Position numbers and translations under genes: made by a program | Shown here: in pieces, positions 26,380-34,239 of the stretch | How the letters are laid out: each line of letters starts with the position of its first letter | How positions within the stretch are numbered: position 1 is the first letter of the stretch | Assembly (NCBI GenBank): GCA_965238265.1 | Contig: OZ250185.1 | Location: 1 to 64,000, forward strand | Length of the DNA stretch: 64,000 nucleotides | Source of the DNA: JAJDUF01 sp965238265 | GTDB lineage: Bacteria > Chloroflexota > UBA11872 > UBA12225 > JAJDUF01 | Reading direction: 5' to 3' | The notes under the pieces: model-generated | Database searches by the model: none | What the model was told of the DNA's origin: nothing | What the model saw: the letters and a program-made list of their open reading frames with translations, nothing else

Positions 26380-27600
26380 TCAGAAGACCTCGGCTTCAAC
26401 GACTTTCCTCCACATGAACTGCACGACGAGGCGCAGGATCGCCGCAATGGGTACCGCGAGGATCATGCCCATGATTCCACCGAGGACGGCGCCGGAGAAA
26501 ATGGCGAACATGGTGAGTACCGGGTGCAGCTTCACCACCCGGCCGACGACATTGGGGATCACGAAATAGTCCTCGGCATGGCGCAGCACAAAGTACACCA
26601 ACGCGATGACGCCCCCGTACACGAACGGCGACCATCCAAAGGGCGGGGGCTGCCCAAAGGAGACCATCACAGCCAATCCCCCGGCCGTGATGGGGCCGAC
26701 ATAGGGAATAAGCTCGAGGAAGCCGGTAGCAATGGCCAGCACGAGGGCAAAGCGCACGCCGAGGATCGTGAGTGCAATGTAGGTGACAGTACTCATGATG
26801 ACGACGAGGGCCAGCTCGCCGTAGATAAACCGCACGACGATCCGATCAACCCGCTGCGCGAGCGGACCGAACTCGGTACGAAAACGGGCCGGTATCTGGC
26901 GCCGCGCCAGGCGGCCCAAGCGGTCCAAGTCAATGAGGAGGTAGAAGGTCGCGACCAGCGTGAGGAGGAAGTGGAGGACAAGCTCAAGCACATCGACCGC
27001 TGTTTCCAGCAGCCGAGGAGTCGCAAGCGTCACGAGGTCATTGAGCGCAGGGCCGACCTCGGCCACCAGCGGCTCAATGTCTATCTTCCAGCCGAACAGC
27101 ATAATGGACTCGGCCGAAGTCAAGAGCACGATCAGTTGGTCCACTAAGCCAGGCAGGGCGTCACCAAGGTCCTGTATCTGGCCGAGCAAGAGCGGCGAGG
27201 TCGTCACCCACAACCAGGCAATAGCCGAGCCAAGCGCTAGGTAGATGCCGGTGACGGCCACGATGCGTGGCACACGCAAGTATCGGCAGATCAGCTTGAC
27301 GATCGGATTGAGCAGATAGGCCAGGATAAGCGCCCAGAGGAAGGGCGCGACGATCCCTCGGACCGCAAAGAGGAATACAACCGTGGCCGCGATCAGCGCC
27401 CAGAAGACGGCGATGCGCCCTCGTGGCCCAAGGACCCATCCCTCACGTGGCCGCAGCAGCGGCGCCGGCTCCGCCGCCGTGTCTTCATCGCGTGAGCGGG
27501 CGGGCGGCTGCCGCCTAGCCGGGCGGCGCGGGGTAGCTGCTCCTGGCGACATGACTGGAGCGCTGCGACTTGCGGGCTCTGAGGGAGACGATGCGGTCAC
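26380..27600 (-). CDS. AI-2E/PerM family membrane transporter
   Basis: 406 aa. A charged, Pro/Arg-rich cytoplasmic N-terminus of about 60 residues precedes about eight hydrophobic helices. Family hallmarks include FLWALILAYLLNPIVKLI, the long amphipathic middle region, and ATGFLELIPYVGPITAGGLA with VIPNVVGRVVKLHPVLTM near the end. Members export small molecules or act as Na+/H+ antiporters; the substrate here is unknown. A promoter-like pair lies at 27686-27715. Confidence 0.9.
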   Translation of the reverse strand: MTASSPSEPASRSAPVMSPGAATPRRPARRQPPARSRDEDTAAEPAPLLRPREGWVLGPRGRIAVFWALIAATVVFLFAVRGIVAPFLWALILAYLLNPIVKLICRYLRVPRIVAVTGIYLALGSAIAWLWVTTSPLLLGQIQDLGDALPGLVDQLIVLLTSAESIMLFGWKIDIEPLVAEVGPALNDLVTLATPRLLETAVDVLELVLHFLLTLVATFYLLIDLDRLGRLARRQIPARFRTEFGPLAQRVDRIVVRFIYGELALVVIMSTVTYIALTILGVRFALVLAIATGFLELIPYVGPITAGGLAVMVSFGQPPPFGWSPFVYGGVIALVYFVLRHAEDYFVIPNVVGRVVKLHPVLTMFAIFSGAVLGGIMGMILAVPIAAILRLVVQFMWRKVVEAEVF

Positions 27601-27685
27601 TTCGCGCTACCACCTGGGCAATACGTGTGCGAGGCGCTGGAACGGGGAGGCCGGATGAACTCTCCCTTGAAGAGAAATCTACCTA

Positions 27686-27715
27686 AGGATACCACGCTCA
27701 GGCTGCCACCATCAA
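27686..27715 (-). promoter_or_regulatory. Putative promoter of the AI-2E-type transporter gene
   Basis: On the minus strand TTGATG and TATCCT are separated by 18 bases, about 90 bp upstream of the start codon. The rest of the 27601-27869 gap shows nothing recognisable. Confidence 0.4.
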
Positions 27716-27869
27716 CCGTTCTCTGCCGGCACCGGCCGCAACTAAGCTCACCGCCGCGGTACCCGGTTCCTACACGCGCGGTGTGCTCTCTACCCGAACG
27801 AATCCGGGGTGTGGAAGTTCGCCGTAGCCCGGTCGCCATGCGCCTGTGCCAACGAGTACTAGCATGGGG

Positions 27870-28298
27870 TTAGCTGGGCACACTGCCGTCAGCTGCCGCT
27901 GTTGCCGCTGTTGCCGGCCGCTCGGTCGGCGGGGCAGTGGGAGCAGTGCGGCCACCCCGCCGCGAGCGACGGTGGCGCTTGCGCGTGGTCTTCCCTTTCG
28001 CCTGTCCGGCTGGTGCTGCCTTGCGACTTGGGGGCTGGATTGCATAGACCCCGGTCACAACGCGCCCCCGCACATCCGGTAAGAAGTCGAGCGCAATACG
28101 GCCTTCGCGCAGCAGCTGGCGGATGAATTGCGCCCCGTGACTAGGTAGCCCGATGTACACGACGCCGTGCAGGGTCTGCAGCGGTATCGCCGCCTCACTC
28201 TCCAGACTGAACTGGCGGCGAATATCCGCCACGCTGGCGTAGGGGCGGCTCTGGATGTACCCCCACAGGTTGCCCTTGGTAACGTTCTTGGCCATCAC
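27870..28298 (-). CDS. Small hypothetical protein with basic C-terminal tail
   Basis: 142 aa (ATG 28298 or 28295). The first 90 residues (NVTKGNLWGYIQSRPYASVA, IRRQFSLESEAAIPLQTLHG) look like a winged-helix domain. The tail GKTTRKRHRRSRRGGRTAP is strongly basic and then Ala/Pro/Thr-rich. This suggests nucleic-acid binding, but no family is recognised. It lies 36 bp downstream of the pilin-like gene on the same strand. Confidence 0.7.
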   Translation of the reverse strand: MMAKNVTKGNLWGYIQSRPYASVADIRRQFSLESEAAIPLQTLHGVVYIGLPSHGAQFIRQLLREGRIALDFLPDVRGRVVTGVYAIQPPSRKAAPAGQAKGKTTRKRHRRSRRGGRTAPTAPPTERPATAATAAADGSVPS

Positions 28299-28334
28299 TG
28301 GGAGTATAGCGGCGTTGCGGGTCGTTGGCAGTCC

Positions 28335-28556
28335 TCACTCCCTGGATATGAGATTCGACACGCCGTTGAGCAGCGACGCGATACTTTCGTAGACGGCAGT
28401 GAGGAGATTGGCTATCTGGTCGCCCAGGACCATCAGCATGACGACCAGCGTGACGGCAAAGAGCGCGATGACGAGCGCGTATTCGACAACGCCCTGGCCT
28501 TGCTGTGGCTCCGAACCGCCACTTGCGCGCATGGGTGTGGGTATCCGGCGAGACAC
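28335..28556 (-). CDS. Flp/Fap-type pilin-like small protein
   Basis: 73 aa from GTG 28556, sharing one base with the upstream TAG (TAGTG). The core QQGQGVVEYALVIALFAVTL matches the Flp (type IVb) pilin signature: a glycine-ended leader, then VEYALV and a hydrophobic helix. The C-terminus is short, also typical. Prepilin peptidase and Tad secretion genes are absent from the window. An internal ATG start near MRASGGSEPQQG is possible. Confidence 0.75.
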   Translation of the reverse strand: MSRRIPTPMRASGGSEPQQGQGVVEYALVIALFAVTLVVMLMVLGDQIANLLTAVYESIASLLNGVSNLISRE

Positions 28557-29089
28557 TAGGCGGGCCGCTCCGGGTGGCGGCGGCTCACGGATGGCGAGCG
28601 GTTATCAACCGGCCGCGCAGCGACCATCGTGCCACGTGTTGCCTGGCCACTTCGCTCGCGAACCTTGGCTTTGGCGGCCAGGTCGCGCTCTTCTTGCTCC
28701 AGGGCAGCAAGCTTATCGAACTGCCGGGTGCGGCGGTAATAGGCCCAGCGCTTATACCGAACAATCTGATCCGAATACTCGCGCCAGTCATGCGAGTATT
28801 CATCCCTCGGGAAGGCCGGGGCATTCGGATCATCCGGGGCCACAAGGAGGTCATCTGCGTACCGCAAGAGCAGCCTTGCTACCTGCACACAGATGAGAAA
28901 GGCGCCTAACGCCGCCCAAAACGCATAACTGCCGAACTGAAAGCGCCAAAACTGTGACAGGAGGAAGAAGCAGACTATCAGTGCAACGGGCGCCAACGTA
29001 AGCGCGGCGAACGTGATGAGGAAGGCGAGCATGGGGCGTGCGACATCGCGCATCTGGAGAATGCCTCCTCCCCCGGCCCCGGAACTCAC
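28556..29089 (-). CDS. Hypothetical membrane protein upstream of pilin
   Basis: 177 aa. Two hydrophobic segments (about residues 18-45 and 52-75) precede a long charged tail with RDEYSHDWREYSDQIVRYKR and KLAALEQEERDLAAKAKV, likely helical and cytoplasmic. Its TAG overlaps the GTG of the Flp-type gene, implying translational coupling. No family is recognised. Confidence 0.65.
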   Translation of the reverse strand: MSSGAGGGGILQMRDVARPMLAFLITFAALTLAPVALIVCFFLLSQFWRFQFGSYAFWAALGAFLICVQVARLLLRYADDLLVAPDDPNAPAFPRDEYSHDWREYSDQIVRYKRWAYYRRTRQFDKLAALEQEERDLAAKAKVRERSGQATRGTMVAARPVDNRSPSVSRRHPERPA

Positions 29090-29205
29090 CAGCCGGTCGG
29101 TCGGATACCGCTGCCATTGTAGGCGGCCAGCCCGAGCCGGTCAATACACGACGGCGACAGAGGGAGTGGGTGTGCGCCCCGGCCTAGCCTCGGAGCCGGC
29201 TCTCG

Positions 29206-30870
29206 TCAGCGGCCCTCTTCGCGCGGCAGCTGCGGGAGTAGTGGTGGACGCTCGCCCTCGATGGGCGGCAGCCTCGGCTCGACTTGAGACTTGGGGACGA
29301 CACTGATCGAGATCGAGTCCCAGCCATCCGCTCCGTCGGGCAGCGACGCCGTGTGCTCGGACGGCTGCAAGTTGCCCTGGCCGTCGGTAGCCCGTACTAG
29401 CAGGCGGTACGATCCGGTCGTCGGCTTCCACGGCACCGTCCACAGGGACCACGCATACTGGGAGAGCGGCGGTCTTATGTCAGCGGTCATCCACGTCCGC
29501 GCTTCGTCGGCGCTCACCTCAACCTTGGCAATGCCGCGCGGCCCGGCAAACGCCACGCCCCCAATGACGTGCTCTGTGCCGGCTGCGATGCGGTCGCCAT
29601 TCATCGGCACATCAATGCGTGACATGGTCTTGACGGTAGCGATGTCGCTCCAGCTTCGTTTTTGCCAGAAGCCGATGTAGTCATGATCCACCAGCTCGAT
29701 CTTGGTGATCCACTTGACATTCTTCATGCCGTAAATCTCCGGGAGCAACAAGCGGATGGGGAAACCATGCTGGGGGGGAAGCGGCTCGCCATTCATTTTC
29801 CAGACTACTAGCGTGCCTGGATCCATCGCCTTCTCGATAGGAAAGCTGTCGCTGTAGTTGTCGGCCGCGTGAACCACTACGTCCCGTACCCCCGTGCCGA
29901 TACCGGCGGTTTCCAGGAGCGTCATCAACGGCACACCCTCCCACCGGGCATTGCCAATAAACTCGCCCCCCACCGGATTGCTGATGCAGATGAGCGTGTG
30001 GATTTGCTCACGGGAGGCCATCGCCGTGATGTCATCGTACTTGAGGGTGTAGGGCCGCTCGACCAGCCCGGTCACCTCCAACTTCCAGTCCGCTGCGTCA
30101 ACGGTCGGGTCCCTGAAGTTCTTCGAGACCGTGTAGTGATCGTCAATGGGCGTGATTTCGGGCTGCATCCCCGGTGCGCGGGCATCCCCGCCGCCCATGG
30201 TCAGCATGCTGCTCCCGAAACCCCGGGTGAGGAACTGCCAGAGACCGATCCCGGCGACAACGAGCACGCCACTCCACGTGAGCTGACTGAAGGTGATGCG
30301 GCGGGCCTGCGGCTGCCCCGGCGGCGTTGCCGGCTCGGTCGAAGGAGTGAGCGCCGGGATGCCCAGCGTGGTCTGCAAAGCCACGAGCACCATGCCGAAC
30401 GTGGCCACACCGAGGAGTCCCGTGACGAACTCCAACCCGCGATTCTGGACGGCCGGTAGGAGCAGCCACAACACGAGCCACACGATGGTCGGCAGACCAC
30501 CGGCGAGGAACCACGTCTCGTGTGCCCGCGTCGTGAGCCGACGGCGGTGGCGCCGGATCGCCACCACCAGCCCCCAGAGTGTGCCCAGCAAGAGCTGCCC
30601 ACCAAGCAGCAACGTGAAACCGAGCGGTTTGAGGGCCTCACCAAACGTGGCGATACCATCGGCTTGGGCACTGACCGGGGTAACCGTCGGTACCCACTGC
30701 GCGATCAGCTCAATCGGCATGAAAGCCTGAAAGGCGAGGCGCAAGAAGAGCATCACGGCCGTCGCGCCGATGGTGGCCAACAATCCGACCGCCAGACCCT
30801 GCCAGATCCGTCCGGGGTTGAGCTGAGAGGCGCCAGCGCCGTTTCCAGGTCCTGCGCCACTATCCATCAC
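29206..30870 (-). CDS. Membrane-anchored molybdopterin oxidoreductase, sulfite-oxidase fold
   Basis: 554 aa. About five hydrophobic segments in the first 240 residues are followed by a molybdenum-cofactor domain. The cofactor cysteine is C295 in HTLICISNPVGGEFIGNARW, with the WEGVPLMTLLE and HGFPIRLLLPEIYGMKNVKW signatures of the family. A C-terminal Mo-co dimerisation-like domain (GIAKVEVSADEARTWMTADI, YAWSLWTVPWKP) matches sulfite oxidase and related enzymes. The soluble part is likely periplasmic or extracytoplasmic. Substrate is unproven; sulfite or a sulfoxide are candidates. Confidence 0.92.
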   Translation of the reverse strand: MMDSGAGPGNGAGASQLNPGRIWQGLAVGLLATIGATAVMLFLRLAFQAFMPIELIAQWVPTVTPVSAQADGIATFGEALKPLGFTLLLGGQLLLGTLWGLVVAIRRHRRRLTTRAHETWFLAGGLPTIVWLVLWLLLPAVQNRGLEFVTGLLGVATFGMVLVALQTTLGIPALTPSTEPATPPGQPQARRITFSQLTWSGVLVVAGIGLWQFLTRGFGSSMLTMGGGDARAPGMQPEITPIDDHYTVSKNFRDPTVDAADWKLEVTGLVERPYTLKYDDITAMASREQIHTLICISNPVGGEFIGNARWEGVPLMTLLETAGIGTGVRDVVVHAADNYSDSFPIEKAMDPGTLVVWKMNGEPLPPQHGFPIRLLLPEIYGMKNVKWITKIELVDHDYIGFWQKRSWSDIATVKTMSRIDVPMNGDRIAAGTEHVIGGVAFAGPRGIAKVEVSADEARTWMTADIRPPLSQYAWSLWTVPWKPTTGSYRLLVRATDGQGNLQPSEHTASLPDGADGWDSISISVVPKSQVEPRLPPIEGERPPLLPQLPREEGR

Positions 30871-30885
30871 AGTGCCCCTTCCCTT

Positions 30886-30913
30886 CTATAACTACGGCTC
30901 TATAACTACGGCT
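30886..30913. repeat. 14-bp tandem duplication upstream of molybdoenzyme gene
   Basis: CTATAACTACGGCT occurs twice with no spacer, 16 bp upstream of the molybdoenzyme start. It lies where leader or promoter elements would be expected. Confidence 0.8.
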
Positions 30914-30995
30914 ACCCGGTCTTCAGTCAGTATACACAAGGCAGCGCCGGATAGTGTGTACGCTACATCACGGTACCGGCCGCAGTCGGTATCTG

Positions 30996-31583
30996 CTACC
31001 GGGCGACAGCGGCTCCCGGCCAGCGCTCTCCCTCGACGGCGCGGCAGGCAGCTTCAGCCCACCGGATCACTTCGTCGCTCACGCCGAGGCAGCGACAGGC
31101 CGCCAGGGCATACCAGCCGAGGCCTAGCCCGGCGCTCTCGCCGCCCAAGCGCGGCGGTACCGGATCGCGGGGAACGGCGGCATAAATCAGGTCAATGTGC
31201 TGGTGATGACGCGCCAGAGCCGCACAATCAGATGGGGATAGGTGGTGCGGCTCCGGCGTCGTCACCGGCGGGATGTCCTCCAGCTGGATGCCCAGCGGGC
31301 GGCACAGCCGTTGTGGGCCGGGCGGCGCGGGCCGTGGATCGTCGGCCGTATCCACCAGCACAATATCGAGGCCCGCTTCTTCCTTCGTTTCGCGGATCGC
31401 GGCTGCATCGGGTAGCTCGCCCGGCTCGACGTGTCCGCCCGGCGGCAGCCACATATCCAGCTTCTTGTGCCGATGCAGGAGCACCGCGCCGTCATGGACG
31501 ACGAACACCGCCACGGTGAACTCGCGCTCCGGGCGGGCGCTCGCCTCGGTCTCGACCGGGCGTGATGTGCTCATACTCACCAT
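30996..31583 (-). CDS. NUDIX hydrolase with repeat-derived insertion
   Basis: 195 aa. The Nudix box GGHVEPGELPDAAAIRETKE followed by EAGL is intact, with FTVAVFVVHDGAVLLHRHKK before it. The family hydrolyses nucleoside diphosphates linked to another moiety. Just before HQHIDLIYAAV the R1 repeat at 31206-31263 is read in frame as PEPHHLSPSDCAALARH, lengthening a loop outside the catalytic helix. The gene is 18 bp downstream of the epimerase gene, probably co-transcribed. Confidence 0.9.
   Translation of the reverse strand: MVSMSTSRPVETEASARPEREFTVAVFVVHDGAVLLHRHKKLDMWLPPGGHVEPGELPDAAAIRETKEEAGLDIVLVDTADDPRPAPPGPQRLCRPLGIQLEDIPPVTTPEPHHLSPSDCAALARHHQHIDLIYAAVPRDPVPPRLGGESAGLGLGWYALAACRCLGVSDEVIRWAEAACRAVEGERWPGAAVAR
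31206..31263. repeat. R1 palindromic repeat, copy F (inside NUDIX gene)
   Basis: Arms TGACGCGCCAGAGCCGCAC and GTGCGGCTCCGGCGTCGTCA pair well. The loop starts AATCAGATGGGG. The arm core AGAGCC/GGCTC differs from copy A (AGGGCT/AGCCC) with pairing kept. Confidence 0.88.
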
Positions 31584-31601
31584 CCGCGCGAGAGGGTGTA
31601 G

Positions 31602-32408
31602 CTACTCCGGCGCGGCCAGGATGGCGGCCGCGTAGTCCTCGGCATTATCCTCGGGGTCGTATCCCAGCTCGCGCTGGGCGCTGGTGATGTCCCAATAGCG
31701 CCGCGTGTTGCCGGAGATGGCGTTATACACCCCATAGGGGACGCCCGATTCGATGGACCGCCAGGTGAGCTGGGCCATATCGCGGGTACTCAACCAGGTG
31801 GCCAAGCTGCGCGGCGACGTAGGCTGATCCAGGAACGAGCCAATGCGGAGGCAGATCACGCGCAACCCGAAGGTGTCGGCGTAGTAGCGTCCGAGCGCCT
31901 CGCCAAATGCCTTGGATGCTCCGTAGTAACCATCGGGGCGCACGGGCAGTAGCTCCGGCCGCTGCGGGACGCCGTCCCGCTCGTACATGCCCATGACGTG
32001 GTTGGTACTGGCAAAGACGACACATCCCACAGCGCACCGGCGAGCCGCTTCGTACACGTTGTAGGCGCCGACGATATTCTTGGGCAGAATTGACGACCAC
32101 GGCGACCCGGTGCCGGGGTCCGCGGCCAGGTGTACGACGGCATCCATACCCTCGCAGGCAGCCACCATCTGCGCCAGGTCCGTGATGTCGGCAACGACAA
32201 CCTCGTCCCGGCCCTGCTGCGGGAGGACGGTGCGGTGGTACATGAGCCGGAGCCGATACCTCCGGTGCAGCTCGTCGCGCAGCGCGCGCCCGATCTTCCC
32301 CGCGGCGCCGGTGACGAGCACACGCTTGGCCGCGTCCGGCTGGCTGGCCAGAGCCGCACGGATGGTGCCAGGTGCGGTGCGGCTCTGGCCAGCCAGCGTT
32401 GCGCTCAT
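31602..32408 (-). CDS. NAD-dependent epimerase/dehydratase (extended SDR)
   Basis: 268 aa from ATG 32408, with GGAG upstream. The Rossmann motif VLVTGAAGKIGRALRDELHR starts near residue 27. VVHLAADPGTGSPW, CVVFASTNHVMGMYE and the catalytic YGASK (GYYGASKAFGEALGRYY) follow. The sequence resembles uronate dehydrogenases and sugar epimerases. The leader between Met and the Rossmann fold is encoded by an R1-related palindrome (32341-32395). Upstream codons to 32573 read through R2 palindromes and are excluded. Confidence 0.9.
   Translation of the reverse strand: MSATLAGQSRTAPGTIRAALASQPDAAKRVLVTGAAGKIGRALRDELHRRYRLRLMYHRTVLPQQGRDEVVVADITDLAQMVAACEGMDAVVHLAADPGTGSPWSSILPKNIVGAYNVYEAARRCAVGCVVFASTNHVMGMYERDGVPQRPELLPVRPDGYYGASKAFGEALGRYYADTFGLRVICLRIGSFLDQPTSPRSLATWLSTRDMAQLTWRSIESGVPYGVYNAISGNTRRYWDITSAQRELGYDPEDNAEDYAAAILAAPE
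32341..32395. repeat. R1-related palindrome, copy I (epimerase N-terminus)
   Basis: A perfect 19-bp inverted repeat, TGGCTGGCCAGAGCCGCAC and GTGCGGCTCTGGCCAGCCA, with a 17-nt loop. The arm core equals that of copy F; the outer arm is changed on both sides so that pairing is conserved. Confidence 0.85.
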
Positions 32409-32459
32409 CGTGGACGCTCCTTTTTCGGCGTGGTTAGGCCCTGTTGACATTTCTCGGTC

Positions 32460-32537
32460 ATTCCCGCGCAAGCGGGAATCCAGAGCGGGTGCGCTGGCAG
32501 TTGCCCCAGGCGCCTGGATTCCGGCTTCCGCCGGAAT
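32460..32537. repeat. Pair of R2 palindromes in the epimerase-tldD gap
   Basis: ATTCCCGC/GCGGGAAT at 32460-32479 and the variant ATTCCGGC/GCCGGAAT at 32518-32537 bracket a 38-bp spacer. The remainder of the 32409-32736 divergent gap holds no gene; a TATAGT at 32659-32664 is a weak -10 candidate for tldD. Confidence 0.8.
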
Positions 32538-32736
32538 GACACATATGGAGGTAGTGGAGCACACATAGCTCAACGGGCATCATAGCAAAGCGCCGTGGGC
32601 ACGTGAGCTGCGCCGCGACGTGAGCCGCAGCCCGCTTCCACAGGACAGCGGATCGCGCTATAGTTAGTCGGGCGCCCGCTTGTAGCTCCTGGCAACACAC
32701 CAGGCGGCGGCGCGATGATCGAGAAAGGACAGCCCC

Positions 32737-34182
32737 ATGTCCGCGCAAGCACCGCAGACCACCGACCGTTTCTTCGCCGAACAGTACGGCCTCGGCGCTT
32801 CCGAGCTTGGCCGACTGCTCGACCTGGCCTTGTCGCGCGGTGGAGACTATGCCGATGTCTTCGCGGAATACTCGCTCCGCCGCAACATCAACTTCGAAGA
32901 AGAGGCCATCAAATCGGCGAGTGCCAGTACCGCGCAAGGGGTAGGCGTGCGGGTCGTCAGCGGCGACGCCATCGGCTACGCCTATAGCGAAGACTTCACC
33001 CGGTCCAGCCTGCAACGGGCAGCGCAGACCGCCGGGAATATCGCACAGGCGGGTGGGCAGCGCGAACCGATTGCCGTAGCAACGGTGCCGCTCCCCGACC
33101 ACTATCCGGTGGAAAACCCCGCAGTCAACGAGCCGGCCGAGGCGAAGCTCGCCCTGATCCGTCGGGCCGATAGCACGGCGCGGGCCTACGCGCCGACGAT
33201 TACACACGTCATGGTGATGTTTGCCGAAGAGGAGCGCCGCACCATGGTTGCCACGAGCGAGGGCACCCTGGCAGCGGACGTGCAGCCCCGGGTGACGCTC
33301 GCACTGCAAGTCGTGTCCGAACGCAACGGCGACCGGCAAAGCGCGTTTCAAGGGAGCGCGGCGCGAGAAGGGTTGGCGTACTTCACCGGCGAGTACTCGC
33401 CCGAGGCGACGGCTCGCGATGCCGCGCGGATGGCGACCACGCTGCACGACGCCGTAGACGCCCCGGCCGGCGCGATGCCGGTCGTGCTGGGACACGGCTG
33501 GTCCGGCGTCCTGCTGCACGAAGCCGTGGGCCACGGTTTGGAGGCCGATTTCAACCGCAAGCGGACCAGTCTCTATACGGACCGCCTCGGCGAACAGGTT
33601 GCCGCCCCCGGCGTGACCGTGATTGACGACGCCACCCTGCCCGGCTATATCGGCTCGCTGAATATGGACGACGAGGGCACACCGGGGCAGCGCACCGTGC
33701 TCATCGAGGACGGCGTCTTGGTGGGTTACATGCACGATTGGATCAGCGCCCGGCACTTTGATACTGCCCGGACGGGTAATGGCCGGCGCCAGGACTATCA
33801 CCATTACCCGGTCCCGCGCATGACCAACACGTACCTGCTCGGTGGCGAGGCGGACCCCGAGGAGATCATCCGCTCCGTAGACAAGGGTGTGTACTGCTCC
33901 AACTACTCCGGCGGACAGGTCAACATCAGCAACGGCGACTTTGTGTTCAGCACAGTAGAGGCGTATCTCATCGAGGGCGGCAAGCAAACAGCGCCACTCA
34001 AGCACACCAGCCTGATCGGGAACGGACCGGCGCTCCTCCGTAACGTCACCATGATCGGCAGCGATCCCGACATCCCGAAGCGCACCGGGACGTGCGGCAA
34101 GGAGGGCCAGGGCGTGCCCGTCGGCGCTGGGGTGCCGACGCTGCTCGTCTCGGAGCTCAACATCGGAGGCACGCAGCAATAG
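32737..34182 (+). CDS. tldD: TldD-family metalloprotease
   Basis: 481 aa from ATG 32737 with AAAGGA upstream. The zinc motif HEAVGH is at residues 261-266 (VLLHEAVGHGLEADFNRK), with a later conserved cysteine segment CGKEGQGVPVGAG. TldD pairs with TldE to form a heterodimeric protease that processes ribosomally made peptides and degrades unfolded peptides. The TldE partner is 57 bp downstream, supporting one operon. Confidence 0.95.
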   Translation: MSAQAPQTTDRFFAEQYGLGASELGRLLDLALSRGGDYADVFAEYSLRRNINFEEEAIKSASASTAQGVGVRVVSGDAIGYAYSEDFTRSSLQRAAQTAGNIAQAGGQREPIAVATVPLPDHYPVENPAVNEPAEAKLALIRRADSTARAYAPTITHVMVMFAEEERRTMVATSEGTLAADVQPRVTLALQVVSERNGDRQSAFQGSAAREGLAYFTGEYSPEATARDAARMATTLHDAVDAPAGAMPVVLGHGWSGVLLHEAVGHGLEADFNRKRTSLYTDRLGEQVAAPGVTVIDDATLPGYIGSLNMDDEGTPGQRTVLIEDGVLVGYMHDWISARHFDTARTGNGRRQDYHHYPVPRMTNTYLLGGEADPEEIIRSVDKGVYCSNYSGGQVNISNGDFVFSTVEAYLIEGGKQTAPLKHTSLIGNGPALLRNVTMIGSDPDIPKRTGTCGKEGQGVPVGAGVPTLLVSELNIGGTQQ

Positions 34183-34239
34183 GTAAGACGCCCACTCCCA
34201 GGGGAAGTGGCACAGCTCTAGCAGTCAGGAGTACATGAG

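Noticed and set aside
32458..34179. 573-codon open frame on the minus strand
   Set aside because: It is antisense to tldD, whose HExxxH protease sequence is clear. Long antisense frames are expected in GC-rich DNA and the translation has no recognisable motif.
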